Positions 1 through 7,638 are shown, numbered from the stretch's first letter. The stretch is DNA of 38,042 bases from an uncultured Lacinutrix sp. (GCA_937129145.1 CAKZMU010000018.1:1-38042), one strand, 5' to 3'. Notes: generated by a model from the letters alone, not told the origin. Numbers and translations are program-made.

Positions 1-72
1 ATTGATTACCCGAACGGTCGAACCGTAAATGCAATTAGGCAAAAGTACTATAGTATTTTAAATTGCAGGTAA
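1..72 (+). CDS. Possible 3' end of an upstream gene (partial)
   Basis: The first frame is open from base 1 to a TAA at 70-72 and reads as a plausible basic C-terminus of 23 residues (DYPNGRTVNAIRQKYYSIL near its end). No start lies in the window, so the gene, if real, begins upstream. The fragment is too short to assign a family. A small inverted repeat (ACGGT-CGA-ACCGT, 14-26) lies inside it. Confidence 0.4.
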   Translation: MDYPNGRTVNAIRQKYYSILNCR

Positions 73-109
73 CTATTTTATATAAAAACCAATAGATAAT
101 TAATTGATT

Positions 110-928
110 ATGAACAAAAAAGGCAAATCAACTCTCGAAAAGTTAGAAGATAAATTGAGGTTTCAGAATTATGCTGAAACTACAATTAAGACCTATATTG
201 GTTATTCTAAACGGTTTTTAAGTCATTTCAAGCAAGATGTGTATCATATACCCGTTAAAGACGCTCAACACTTTTTAGAAAATTATGATTATTCTTCGAG
301 ATCGCAGCAAAATCAAATCATAAGTTCTATTCAATTTCTTTATTTAAATGTTGTTGGAAGTAAGTTAAATACTCTAAATATAAAAAGACCCCGAAAAGAA
401 AAAAAGCTGCCAAAAATTATTGATTATGATTTAGCCTCAACAACTATAAGCAATATAAAAAACCTAAAACACAAAGCAATACTTGCTATTCCATTTACAT
501 CAGGATTGAGGGTTTCTGAGATATTAAACCTAAAACCATCAGATATTGATAGTAAAAGAATGTTAATTAATGTTAGGGAAGGCAAAGGTAAGAAAGATAG
601 AATTGTTCCGCTTTCAGAAGATACGCTTCAAATCCTAAGATCTTATTTTAAAAAATATAATCCTAAAGAGTATTTATTTGTTGGTCAATTCGGGGGTAAA
701 TATTCGGCAACATCTTGCAACAATTTAATTAAAAAGTATTTTAATAAAGAGGCTCATATGCATATTTTAAGACATACATACCTAACTTGGTTAGCAGACA
801 ACAATGTTGCTTTAAAGACAATTCAAGACATAGCTGGTCATAAAAGCTCTAAGACTACGGAAGTCTATATTCATTTATCAATAAACACATTAAAATCAGT
901 TCCGTCACCTAAAATAATAATAATATGA
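110..928 (+). CDS. Tyrosine recombinase / integrase
   Basis: A site-specific recombinase of the XerC/D-lambda integrase family, expected to join phage and host DNA or resolve DNA multimers through a phosphotyrosine intermediate. An N-terminal SAM-like core-binding domain covers roughly residues 5-90. The catalytic domain shows Arg134 in TSGLRVSEILNL, a beta-hairpin Lys near 161 in the GKGKKDR stretch, HILRHT (His218, Arg221), His244 in AGH, and the nucleophile Tyr253 in TEVYIH, so the active site looks complete. At 272 residues it is near normal XerD size. I prefer ATG 110 over a TTG six bases upstream. It ends 4 bases into the next gene (ATGA overlap). It may mark a temperate lifestyle, but recombinases with other roles also occur in lytic phages, and no attachment site could be identified. 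Confidence 0.9.
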   Translation: MNKKGKSTLEKLEDKLRFQNYAETTIKTYIGYSKRFLSHFKQDVYHIPVKDAQHFLENYDYSSRSQQNQIISSIQFLYLNVVGSKLNTLNIKRPRKEKKLPKIIDYDLASTTISNIKNLKHKAILAIPFTSGLRVSEILNLKPSDIDSKRMLINVREGKGKKDRIVPLSEDTLQILRSYFKKYNPKEYLFVGQFGGKYSATSCNNLIKKYFNKEAHMHILRHTYLTWLADNNVALKTIQDIAGHKSSKTTEVYIHLSINTLKSVPSPKIIII

Positions 929-1119
929 ACAGTAAAGAGAAATACGAACAACAAAAAGAAGACCATATATTTTGGGAGCCCATTAAAAGATTTAACTCAA
1001 TTTTAACGGTAAATCAAAGTATAAACATAGTAAATAGACTATCTTTGTATTGTGACAATGAAGAATTGTTGCAGGAGGTAGATAAGTTAAAGGAGTATAT
1101 TAAAAGTAAATCATTATGA
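925..1119 (+). CDS. Small hypothetical protein, 64 aa
   Basis: This gene is joined to the recombinase and to the next gene by 4-base ATGA overlaps, so it is almost surely translated with them. The protein is charged and mostly helical in character, with the C-terminal half (ELLQEVDKLKEYIKS) looking amphipathic. I do not recognise a family, and there is no signal peptide or membrane segment. Confidence 0.7.
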   Translation: MNSKEKYEQQKEDHIFWEPIKRFNSILTVNQSINIVNRLSLYCDNEELLQEVDKLKEYIKSKSL

Positions 1120-1463
1120 CAGCAGCAGAAAAATACCATGAAAAATTTAATAATCTTCCAGGAGGATTAGAATGGAATGAAGTACAAGAAATATTAAGAC
1201 CTTATGAACTAGCTATGGACATTGAAAGAAGGAAAAAAACTAGAACTGAAGAACCTGAGTATAAGGATATTCCAGACTATGGAGACCATATGTCAATGGA
1301 AGATTTTGTGGGGTGTTGTGAGTGCGGAGGTTTTATAGATTATGATGGGCATGGATATTATGCCACAAAAGATAAAACAACTAGCATAACAATTTATCCC
1401 AGTGATATTATGGATAATAAATATAGAAAAGATTTTACTCACGTAGTTTGGTTTAATAAATAG
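1116..1463 (+). CDS. Hypothetical phage protein, 115 aa
   Basis: An acidic soluble protein that starts in an ATGA overlap with the previous gene. The middle holds CCECGGF followed by DYDGHGYYAT. The paired cysteines could bind a metal, but there is no second clear Cys pair. The C-terminal part (SITIYPSDI, HVVWFNK) looks like small beta strands, a pattern seen in small phage proteins of unknown role. No function assigned. Confidence 0.75.
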   Translation: MTAAEKYHEKFNNLPGGLEWNEVQEILRPYELAMDIERRKKTRTEEPEYKDIPDYGDHMSMEDFVGCCECGGFIDYDGHGYYATKDKTTSITIYPSDIMDNKYRKDFTHVVWFNK

Positions 1464-1497
1464 AAGAGTTAAAAGAATTTATTAAAAGTAAAATGTT

Positions 1498-1614
1498 GTG
1501 AAAAAACTGATAGAAGCATACAAAAAGATTTGGAAAGAAGATGTCCATTTTAGGATAATGGTATACTTATCTCCTGTGATAACACTGATTGTATATTTAA
1601 AGGAAATATTATGA
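1498..1614 (+). CDS. Small single-pass membrane protein, 38 aa
   Basis: A short frame starting at GTG 1498, with TGA overlapping the next ATG (ATGA at 1611-1614). A basic N-terminus (KKLIEAYKKIWKE) precedes a hydrophobic stretch (YLSPVITLIVYL) long enough for one membrane span. The exact overlap with the downstream start, and the way it fills an otherwise empty 147-base gap, support it as a gene. The non-ATG start and short length keep confidence moderate. Confidence 0.5.
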   Translation: MKKLIEAYKKIWKEDVHFRIMVYLSPVITLIVYLKEIL

Positions 1615-2402
1615 AAATAGGATATAAAGCTACCGATAAGGATATGAAATGTAAGGATTTCCAATATGAAGTTGGGAACGAGTACTTAGTGTCACACGAT
1701 AATGAGCTTATAAGAGTAAGTACCATGCAAGATGGTGAGCCCACAAAGGATGATTCTTTAAGGTTATGTTCCAAAGAGGTAATTCATTACTGCAATAGTT
1801 TAGAAGATTGTTTTAGATGGTATGACGTAGAAAAAGAAAGTAGGTATTTTAAGATAGGAATAATCGGTAGGTACAAGGATAACATTTTAGATGAAAAGAG
1901 CGGTTCGGTACATATAAAGTTCTTAGAAGAAATATCTAAAGAAGATATACAAAAAGTTGTTGAGAATAAAAAAATTAAAGTTATAGAGAAGAACTTAGGA
2001 CTGGAGCACGTAAGACATTTTCAAAAAAAATATCACAACTTAATATTAGGTGGAAGTATAGCACTATATCTTCAGGGAGCTAAGTTAAAAAGGTTGGAAA
2101 ACAGTAATAATTCGGACTTTGATTTTATTTCCCCCTATTGGATAGATCTTACAGAAGCTGGAGCAAATTATGTAGATGATAAGAATAGTGGTAATACTTT
2201 TGATGAAACATACGAATACAAAAATATAAAAATAGATCTCGCAGTGGATAATAAGACCAAATATGAGACAGTTGAATTTAACGGTCACAGCTACAAAGTT
2301 AATACCATAGAGAACATATTGAAATATAAAATAAAGTACGCGCTGCAAAAAAATGGGGAGAAACATAAACGTGATATAAGAGAATTATGTATAGGGAAAT
2401 AA
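1611..2402 (+). CDS. Nucleotidyltransferase-fold protein with N-terminal phage domain
   Basis: Two-part protein. The C-terminal half shows the polymerase-beta/MNT nucleotidyltransferase signature: GGS at 147-149 (LILGGSIALYLQG), the DxD pair Asp169/Asp171 (NSDFDF), and a third acidic residue, Asp209, in KIDLAV. These are the metal and nucleotide ligands needed to move a nucleotide onto a protein or RNA. The N-terminal half (KATDKDMKCKDFQYEVG, then a Cys-rich HYCNSLEDCFRWYD region) resembles a recurrent phage domain that I recall being catalogued as DUF7666. The fusion resembles toxin-type or regulatory nucleotidyltransferases. The acceptor is unknown. It overlaps the macro domain gene by 16 bases. 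Confidence 0.65.
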   Translation: MKIGYKATDKDMKCKDFQYEVGNEYLVSHDNELIRVSTMQDGEPTKDDSLRLCSKEVIHYCNSLEDCFRWYDVEKESRYFKIGIIGRYKDNILDEKSGSVHIKFLEEISKEDIQKVVENKKIKVIEKNLGLEHVRHFQKKYHNLILGGSIALYLQGAKLKRLENSNNSDFDFISPYWIDLTEAGANYVDDKNSGNTFDETYEYKNIKIDLAVDNKTKYETVEFNGHSYKVNTIENILKYKIKYALQKNGEKHKRDIRELCIGK

Positions 2403-2815
2403 AAGGAGATTTATTGAAAATGCACAAAGAAGGTCATTTTGACTACGTATGTCACAGCGCAAATTGTCAAAAAGTTATGGGTGCTGGCATAGCGGGCCAG
2501 ATTGCTGAGCAATTTCCTAATACGTATATAGCGGACAAAAAAGATTCTAGGTTACCTATTGAAAAATTAGGTGATATGAGTGTAAGTGATGATAATATCA
2601 TAAATTTGTACACTCAGTTATATCCTGGAAGAAATTTGGACTATACGGCACTTGAACTTTGCCTTAGAAAGGTGAACATAATGTTTGCAGGAAATAAGAT
2701 AGGACTGAACAAACTCAGTTGCGGGATTGCAGGAGGAGAATGGCAACAAGTGAAATTTTTAATAATGAAAGAACTAAAGGATTGTAACGTAACGATAGTG
2801 ATATATGAAAAATAA
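2387..2815 (+). CDS. Macro domain protein (ADP-ribose binding or hydrolase)
   Basis: A stand-alone macro domain of 142 residues, the full length of the fold. It starts with the typical strand and GD (EIKGDLL), then CHSANCQKVMGAGIAGQI, the first ADP-ribose loop, and later LSCGIAGGEW, the diphosphate-binding loop. Macro proteins of this branch remove phosphate from ADP-ribose 1''-phosphate or strip ADP-ribose from proteins or nucleic acid. In a phage this could undo host ADP-ribosylation (DarT-type) or process the products of NAD-based defence or of tRNA ligation. It overlaps both neighbours. Which substrate it uses cannot be read from the sequence. Confidence 0.85.
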   Translation: MYREIKGDLLKMHKEGHFDYVCHSANCQKVMGAGIAGQIAEQFPNTYIADKKDSRLPIEKLGDMSVSDDNIINLYTQLYPGRNLDYTALELCLRKVNIMFAGNKIGLNKLSCGIAGGEWQQVKFLIMKELKDCNVTIVIYEK

Positions 2816-3017
2816 ACAACTGAAAAAGTTACTGCTAAATACAGTGACCAATCTTAATCTTTTGTTAAAGTTGGCCGATAAGAGGAAAATATGTGTTACC
2901 TTTGATAATATCATGGGCGAAGAAGGTACGGCAAGGGATGGAGTGTATGAATGCTCTGAACTTCAATTGACCGATTTTAGAAAATACACCAAAAAAGAAT
3001 TAAAAGATATAACATGA
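2805..3017 (+). CDS. Small hypothetical protein, 70 aa
   Basis: It overlaps the macro gene by 11 bases and the next gene by 4, so it belongs to the same transcript. The N-terminal half is a basic amphipathic helix (KQLKKLLLNTVTNLNLLLKLADK) and the C-terminal half is polar. No family recognised. Confidence 0.65.
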   Translation: MKNKQLKKLLLNTVTNLNLLLKLADKRKICVTFDNIMGEEGTARDGVYECSELQLTDFRKYTKKELKDIT

Positions 3018-3961
3018 AATACAATAAATTATATTTGAGACTTTCAATAGTCCCACAAACAGAAGATTTACAAACCGATTCATTGGAATTTAAAAATTTC
3101 AAAGATAAATATCTTGAAAGTAAAGAGTTTGTAAAAGATGCGGATATTTTGTATGCTTATTACAATGATAATATGAGTCCATCTTTCAATCGAATTAGAG
3201 CTATTACTCTGGGTTGTATTCACGAAGATAAAGCTATTATAAAAGTACTAAAAGGAGAAGAGAAAGACCTGTTGAATCATTTAGTAAACAGTCTTAAATC
3301 AGACTATTTTAAAGAAGCTGAACTTGTGTCTTTTAATAATATCTTTAATCAAGGGTATATTAAAGCTCGAAAATTCAAAAATAACATACCTTTGCATGAT
3401 GGAGTAAAGCAGATAAAAACATTAGGAGAACGCCCGTGGACATTAAAGTTACAAAAAGGAGTAGCAGAGTACATGAAAGGTGTAGATTATTGGACATATA
3501 ATTTTAATCAAATGTGTTTAGATAAAAGTATTTCTACTGATATGATTATAGATGGAGCGGATGTATACTCTTATTTAAAATCAGGAAAAGAAAAAGAAGT
3601 AGATGACAGCGATATAAGCTATGTATTCAATTTAATTAATCTTGATAGGGCTTCGGAGGATTTAGAGCCAATAACTGACCTAACACGCTCTATTGAAGTA
3701 TTGGGAACAGTTGAGGAAGCAAAAGATACTCGTAGCATATTTGAAAAATTGTACGAAGAAGGATATTTAACTGAAAAACTTGCTGCGGAAATAAAAGATA
3801 CAATAGGTAAAAAGAAAGTCTTGATAAGAGATAAGAAGAAAATAGGGGACATACTTTTGGCAGTAATATCACAGAACGATTTTATTAATCAACGTCAAGA
3901 TACAAAAGCGCAGAAAGAAGAAAAAATATTACAAGTAAAAGAATTTATTAAAACACTATAA
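3014..3961 (+). CDS. Degenerate DEDD (PolB-like) 3'-5' exonuclease homologue
   Basis: The residue pattern follows the predicted PolB-like 3'-5' exonuclease family (RNase H fold): a first strand ending in VP, then IRAITLGCIHEDKAIIK, a GEEKDLL helix, VSFNNIFNQGYI, and IIDGADVYSYLKSG with DDSDISYV near residue 200. The catalytic acids appear lost. The first motif, normally D-x-E before VP, reads R9-L-S11. The second, normally FNGxxFD, ends in Gln113. Only Asp201 of the third motif is obvious. About 100 residues beyond the exonuclease region form a charged helical tail. It is adjacent to, and probably acts with, the PD-(D/E)XK nuclease whose ATG begins at its stop codon. It may be a structural subunit or DNA-binding scaffold rather than an enzyme. 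Confidence 0.6.
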   Translation: MKYNKLYLRLSIVPQTEDLQTDSLEFKNFKDKYLESKEFVKDADILYAYYNDNMSPSFNRIRAITLGCIHEDKAIIKVLKGEEKDLLNHLVNSLKSDYFKEAELVSFNNIFNQGYIKARKFKNNIPLHDGVKQIKTLGERPWTLKLQKGVAEYMKGVDYWTYNFNQMCLDKSISTDMIIDGADVYSYLKSGKEKEVDDSDISYVFNLINLDRASEDLEPITDLTRSIEVLGTVEEAKDTRSIFEKLYEEGYLTEKLAAEIKDTIGKKKVLIRDKKKIGDILLAVISQNDFINQRQDTKAQKEEKILQVKEFIKTL

Positions 3962-4683
3962 TGGCAAAGAAAAAACAAATAATCTTACCAAGCATTATCA
4001 CGGAACAAAGTTGGTTTTACAAAGATAACGAAGAACTTTTAAAACCTTATTTAGGCAGTCCATACATTTCATATAGTTCAGTCAGTTCTTGGGAAGATTA
4101 TAAAGATGATTTTATTAAACAAAAATTCATGGGCTTAAAATTACCTAGTAGTATCTATGGTGATTTTGGAACTTACACAGGAGCTGCCCTAGAAGATGGA
4201 AAATTTCCAGAGTATAACCCACACGGTTTTACTGGTCAGGAAAATATGAATTTTGATGAACTGCGACCAAAAAATGCAGAGTATGAGAAAATGATTGTAA
4301 TACCTCGTGAGGACTATATAATTATTGGATTTATCGATAGATACACTGAGAGAACTGAGGATAAAATAATTAAAGCACATATTCGAGACCAAAAAACAGG
4401 AGGTAAAGGTAAAGAGAATCAATACTCAGATAAAAAATATACTCAGGTTATACTATACGCCCATGCAATTGAAAATATGGGAATAGAAATAGAAAAAACG
4501 GATGTATGGTTTATCCGTAGAACAGGATCGCACCTTTCTCCACCTCTTCATATTTCCGATGAACAGTTTGAAATACCTTTGGAATATAATGAAAAAAGAG
4601 TTAAATATGCTTTAGACAAAGTGGATAGGGTAGTAAATGAAATCAGTGATTTATATCAAGTTTATCAAAAATACTTTAGCTAA
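3961..4683 (+). CDS. PD-(D/E)XK (Cas4/RecB-like) nuclease
   Basis: A metal-dependent DNA nuclease of the Cas4/AddB/lambda-exonuclease type. Seen in order: an SYSSVSSWEDY entry helix (37-47), GAALE with Glu78, GFIDR with Asp126, the core D-x-K at Asp143/Lys145 (RDQKTG), and the helix QVILYAHA with the QxxxYA motif at about 162-168. All catalytic positions are present. No four-cysteine iron-sulphur cluster is visible. It probably acts in phage recombination, DNA end processing or host DNA breakdown, together with the degenerate exonuclease homologue immediately upstream (start at the preceding stop). It is the last gene before a new promoter at 4714. Confidence 0.8.
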   Translation: MAKKKQIILPSIITEQSWFYKDNEELLKPYLGSPYISYSSVSSWEDYKDDFIKQKFMGLKLPSSIYGDFGTYTGAALEDGKFPEYNPHGFTGQENMNFDELRPKNAEYEKMIVIPREDYIIIGFIDRYTERTEDKIIKAHIRDQKTGGKGKENQYSDKKYTQVILYAHAIENMGIEIEKTDVWFIRRTGSHLSPPLHISDEQFEIPLEYNEKRVKYALDKVDRVVNEISDLYQVYQKYFS

Positions 4684-4713
4684 AAATTAACACTTAAATC
4701 CAATATTAATTAT

Positions 4714-4721
4714 TACCTTTA
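4714..4721 (+). promoter_or_regulatory. Promoter -7 box giving a leaderless start
   Basis: TACCTTTA matches the Bacteroidota -7 element TAnnTTTG except at the last base. Only four bases (CACT) separate it from ATG 4726, so transcription would start at or next to the start codon. No TTG is found at the -33 position; a TTAACAC lies about 20 bases upstream. The same 4-base spacing recurs before 16863 and 23364. Confidence 0.55.
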
Positions 4722-4725
4722 CACT

Positions 4726-4968
4726 ATGATACAGTTAGACGAAAATTACAGCATATCGAACGACTCGAACAATCATATCCTCCACTACAAGGAAGATAAA
4801 GTAAAAGAAGATGGTAAGAAGTACACCTCTTCCGATGAATGGTATTTCTCTACATTAGAGCAAGCACTAGAGCGTTATATGGACTGCTCTTTAAAGAGAG
4901 CCAATACTGCCGAACAGATTTTGGCAGAAATATACAAAGTTAAACAAATAATCGCAAAATTAAACTAA
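4726..4968 (+). CDS. Hypothetical protein, 80 aa
   Basis: First gene after the promoter at 4714 and probably translated from a leaderless message. It is acidic with a beta-like first half (DENYSISND, HILHYKEDK, EWYFSTLEQALERYMD) and a helical C-terminus. It resembles small phage proteins that show a query value and a tail helix, but no family is recognised. The next gene starts one base after its stop. Confidence 0.7.
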   Translation: MIQLDENYSISNDSNNHILHYKEDKVKEDGKKYTSSDEWYFSTLEQALERYMDCSLKRANTAEQILAEIYKVKQIIAKLN

Positions 4969-4969
4969 G

Positions 4970-5218
4970 ATGGGGCAAGTGAAATATGTAGATGGTAGGG
5001 AATTAACTCCTAACAAACCACTAGAATTAAACCTATATTTAGACGAACATCAAAAATGGTCAGATGAAAATGTACCTGAACCAAATGATTTAGAAAATCT
5101 GGTATATCTTGGACATGATGATGAGTGGGGAGATATGTTTTCAGGGACTACAAAAGAAAAAATAGCAGGAACATATGTAGAAATATTAAGAGGTAACTTA
5201 AACTCAGGAAGATGGTAA
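4970..5218 (+). CDS. Hypothetical protein, 82 aa
   Basis: An acidic soluble protein (VKYVDGRELTPNKPLELNLY, then a DDEWGDMF segment). It starts directly after the stop of the preceding gene and overlaps the next by 7 bases. No motif, membrane segment or recognised family. Confidence 0.65.
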   Translation: MGQVKYVDGRELTPNKPLELNLYLDEHQKWSDENVPEPNDLENLVYLGHDDEWGDMFSGTTKEKIAGTYVEILRGNLNSGRW

Positions 5219-5472
5219 TAATTATTATAAAGGAAGACACGGGATTAGAGGATTATTTCGATTTTGATGATAATCTACTGACAAAGGCAATGGACAGAAA
5301 AGGCTACACAAACACTTATGTCAACGGTAACGAACTGAACGGTACCAAAACGTATCTTTGGGGGCTTATTAAAATCAGGAAAGAGATTTACATCAATCCC
5401 GTTATAAACAATGCGGTGAAACAATTATCGGATTTTAAGAAGAATAAGGATACAACAATTGATTTAGGATAA
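5212..5472 (+). CDS. Hypothetical protein, 86 aa
   Basis: Begins inside the end of the previous gene. The N-terminus VIIIIKEDTG is a buried-looking strand, not a membrane helix, and is followed by an acidic DYFDFDDN patch and a basic middle. No family recognised. A 28-base gap follows, holding only a 9-codon frame at 5475-5504 that I do not call. Confidence 0.65.
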   Translation: MVIIIIKEDTGLEDYFDFDDNLLTKAMDRKGYTNTYVNGNELNGTKTYLWGLIKIRKEIYINPVINNAVKQLSDFKKNKDTTIDLG

Positions 5473-5500
5473 TAATGGATAAAAAAGCTCAGAAAAAATT

Positions 5501-5707
5501 ATGAAAGGAGATGAAAAATCTGGACTTTACGAATCGGACTATGAGAAGATACGTAATAAACTAAGCCTTTTTCAAATGGTACTCGATACCGTGAAATTGG
5601 ATGTAAATTATGCGGCGGATGATTCCATAGTTAAAAAAGCTTCCAATGATCTGGAGGAAGTAAAAGAAATACTTAATAGAATGGAAAGAAATAACAAAGG
5701 ATGGTAA
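5501..5707 (+). CDS. Small helical hypothetical protein, 68 aa
   Basis: A highly charged, probably two-helix protein (YESDYEKIRNKLSLFQMVLD, then DDSIVKKASNDLEEVKEIL). It overlaps the start of the metallophosphoesterase gene by 7 bases. No homology recognised, and an alternative start at ATG 5511 is possible. Confidence 0.6.
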   Translation: MKGDEKSGLYESDYEKIRNKLSLFQMVLDTVKLDVNYAADDSIVKKASNDLEEVKEILNRMERNNKGW

Positions 5708-6327
5708 AGATAGTTTTAATTTCAGATACCCACGGTCTACATGAAAAAATAAACGTCCCTGACGGAGACATGTTAATTCACGCAGGGGATGTATCTAACA
5801 AAGGTAGCGTACAAGGTATAGGTAATTTTTTATATTGGTTTGAAAAACAACCTCATTGTCATAAGATTTTTATTGCTGGTAATCACGATTTTGGCTTCGA
5901 GAATATACCAGAGACAGTTGAAAAAATGATACCCGATTCAATTACTTATCTTAATGATTCAGGTATTGAAATTGAAGGTATAAATATTTGGGGCTCCCCT
6001 GTAACACCTTGGTTCCATGATTGGGCATTTAATAGATTACGTGGAGGTCAAATAAGTAAATATTGGGACTGGATTCCAGATAATACCGATATATTAATTA
6101 CGCACGGACCACCTAAAGGTATATTGGATAAATGTGATAACGGAGATATAGTTGGATGTGAAGACTTACTTAAACGAGTGAAAGAAGTTAAACCTAAATA
6201 CCACATATTCGGACACATCCATGAAGGTTATGGAATATCTTCCAACGAGAACACAATTTTTATAAATGCGTCTTCATTAAACTCAAGATATGAACCAGTT
6301 AATGAACCTCAAATAATAGAATTATGA
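5701..6327 (+). CDS. MPPED (239FB)-type metallophosphoesterase
   Basis: A calcineurin-like binuclear metallophosphoesterase with all motifs: SDTHG (Asp9, His11), HAGD (Asp30), AGNHD, LITHGPP and FGHIHEGYG. The order and wording, especially PDGDMLIHAGD, the YLNDSGIEIEGINIWGSP region and HGPPKGILD, match the MPPED1/MPPED2 class rather than DNA repair or Pnkp enzymes. Members hydrolyse phosphodiesters such as 2',3'-cyclic nucleotides in vitro. A role in clearing cyclic nucleotide alarm signals or RNA ends is possible but not shown here. Length (208 aa) is that of a full single domain. It overlaps the next gene by 4 bases. Confidence 0.85.
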   Translation: MVKIVLISDTHGLHEKINVPDGDMLIHAGDVSNKGSVQGIGNFLYWFEKQPHCHKIFIAGNHDFGFENIPETVEKMIPDSITYLNDSGIEIEGINIWGSPVTPWFHDWAFNRLRGGQISKYWDWIPDNTDILITHGPPKGILDKCDNGDIVGCEDLLKRVKEVKPKYHIFGHIHEGYGISSNENTIFINASSLNSRYEPVNEPQIIEL

Positions 6328-6545
6328 ACGAAGAGAAAAATTTACATATAGCTATAAGCGAAATGCTAGAAAATTTACCGGGCATGGAGCAACACAAAAT
6401 ACTTGAACAAGTAAGAGAAAAACTGGAAAATGCGTGGGGAGAAAGAAGAGCTTTGGCAGCAAAACAATTAGAAGAGGTTAACGCACAAAAAGAAGATTTC
6501 TTATATGGCGACAGACCAAAAGATGAACAGGAAAAAGTTTACTAA
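6324..6545 (+). CDS. Small charged helical protein, 73 aa
   Basis: ATGA overlap with the metallophosphoesterase gene. It is almost entirely helical and charged (MEQHKILEQVREKLENAWGE, ALAAKQLEEVNAQKEDF), probably an oligomerising or adaptor helix pair. It is the last gene before the nrd promoter. No family recognised. Confidence 0.65.
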   Translation: MNEEKNLHIAISEMLENLPGMEQHKILEQVREKLENAWGERRALAAKQLEEVNAQKEDFLYGDRPKDEQEKVY

Positions 6546-6559
6546 ATTAATTAAGAACC

Positions 6560-6590
6560 TTGCAAAATTGAAATAAAACACATACTTTTA
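6560..6590 (+). promoter_or_regulatory. Promoter of the ribonucleotide reductase genes
   Basis: TTG at 6560-6562 (in CTTGCAAAA), a 20-base spacer and TACTTTTA at 6583-6590 fit the Bacteroidota -33/-7 promoter, with A instead of the last G. The start of transcription should fall near 6594-6597. The same CTTGCAAAA, 20-base spacer and TAnnTTTA occur again at 28518-28549. Confidence 0.6.
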
Positions 6591-6593
6591 CAT

Positions 6594-6627
6594 AGCCTTC
6601 GGGATAACATATCTTGAAGGTTTTTTT
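6594..6627 (+). terminator. Hairpin plus T-run at the start of the nrd transcript (attenuator candidate)
   Basis: AGCCTTC (6594-6600) pairs with GAAGGTT (6616-6622), one G-T pair included, around a 15-base loop, followed by seven T (6621-6627). It has the form of an intrinsic terminator, yet lies downstream of the predicted promoter, so the nrd message would begin with it. It may simply end the preceding operon, or it may attenuate nrdBA expression. Confidence 0.55.
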
Positions 6628-6661
6628 GACTTTGATACTAACTAAAAACAACTTAATTTAA

Positions 6662-7636
6662 ATGCCGAATATTTTTCTACACCGTGAAAATATACAACCT
6701 TATGAATATGAACATCTTCTAAAATACGCAGACGCAATACATGAAAGTTTTTGGACACCTGAACATTTTACTTATGATAGGGATGTACATGATTTTAAAT
6801 CAAAATTAAAGCCTCACGAAAAAGAAGCCGTAAAAAGATCTATGCTTGCTATTGGACTTGTTGAAAATAAAGTAAAGACTTTCTGGGCTAGAATAGATAT
6901 GAGGATGCCTAAAACCGAAATAGCGGATGTAGGGCATACTTTTGCAGGGAACGAACAGATACATAGAAGGACATACGAAAAGCTTTTAAACCTCTTAGGA
7001 TTAGGTAATGAATTTGAAAATATATCGGATATCCCGTGTATGGAAGGTAGAATAAAGTATTTAAACAAATACCTTTCTGGTATAACCTCTAGGTCAAACA
7101 AAGAGTTTACTAAATCCCTGATGCTCTTTACCCTTCTAGTTGAAAACTCCAGTCTTTTTTCACAGTTTCTTACAATGGCGGCTTTTAATAAATACAGAGG
7201 ACAAATACTTTCTAATTTTAATACAGTCGTATGTGCTACCGCCAGGGAAGAGAATTTACACGGTCAGTTTGGGGCAGAACTTATAAAAATAATAAGGGAC
7301 GAAAATCCAGAATGGTTCGACGAAGATATGGAAGCTAAAATAAGGAGGAGTATAAGAAAAGCCTTTAAAGCAGAATCAGAAGTATTGGATTGGATGTTTG
7401 AAGAAGGAGAATTGGATTTTATGCCAAAGAGTACTATATTAGAGTATCTTAAAAAAAGATTCAATCACTCTTTAATGCAGATAGGATATGAAAAAGAGTA
7501 TGAGTTGGATGAAGAAATTTTAAAACCTACAGAATTTTTCGATATGTCTGTTAAATGTTCAATATCATTTGATTTTTTCAATGAGAAAAGTAGTGAGTAC
7601 GCACAAGTGAATATGGTAACTGAAGACGACTGGTAA
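6662..7636 (+). CDS. nrdB: Class I ribonucleotide reductase small (radical) subunit
   Basis: The dimeric ferritin-like subunit that makes the radical needed by NrdA to reduce ribonucleotides. Metal ligands are visible in order: Glu68 (LVENK), Glu98-x-x-His101 (NEQIHRRTY), Glu161 (LLVENSS) and Glu197-x-x-His200 (EENLH). Tyr105, four after His101, is where the radical tyrosine of the E. coli enzyme (Tyr122) sits. An ungapped comparison from HEK puts Glu68 at the position of E. coli Asp84, so the first ligand is Glu. The acidic C-terminal tail (VNMVTEDDW) suits docking on the large subunit. At 324 residues it is a usual length. The nrdA ATG follows 2 bases after its stop. Confidence 0.93.
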   Translation: MPNIFLHRENIQPYEYEHLLKYADAIHESFWTPEHFTYDRDVHDFKSKLKPHEKEAVKRSMLAIGLVENKVKTFWARIDMRMPKTEIADVGHTFAGNEQIHRRTYEKLLNLLGLGNEFENISDIPCMEGRIKYLNKYLSGITSRSNKEFTKSLMLFTLLVENSSLFSQFLTMAAFNKYRGQILSNFNTVVCATAREENLHGQFGAELIKIIRDENPEWFDEDMEAKIRRSIRKAFKAESEVLDWMFEEGELDFMPKSTILEYLKKRFNHSLMQIGYEKEYELDEEILKPTEFFDMSVKCSISFDFFNEKSSEYAQVNMVTEDDW

Positions 7637-7638
7637 AA

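Noticed and set aside
1..103. Possible attachment site next to the recombinase, including an ACGGT-CGA-ACCGT inverted repeat.
   Set aside because: The repeat is short and inside a likely coding end. No core repeat or tRNA-like sequence is visible, and no host junction is available for comparison.
5475..5504. Nine-codon frame (MDKKAQKKL) with an ATGA overlap to the next gene.
   Set aside because: Too short to support as a gene; a similar seven-codon frame at 15334-15357 shows that such runs arise easily in A-rich junctions.
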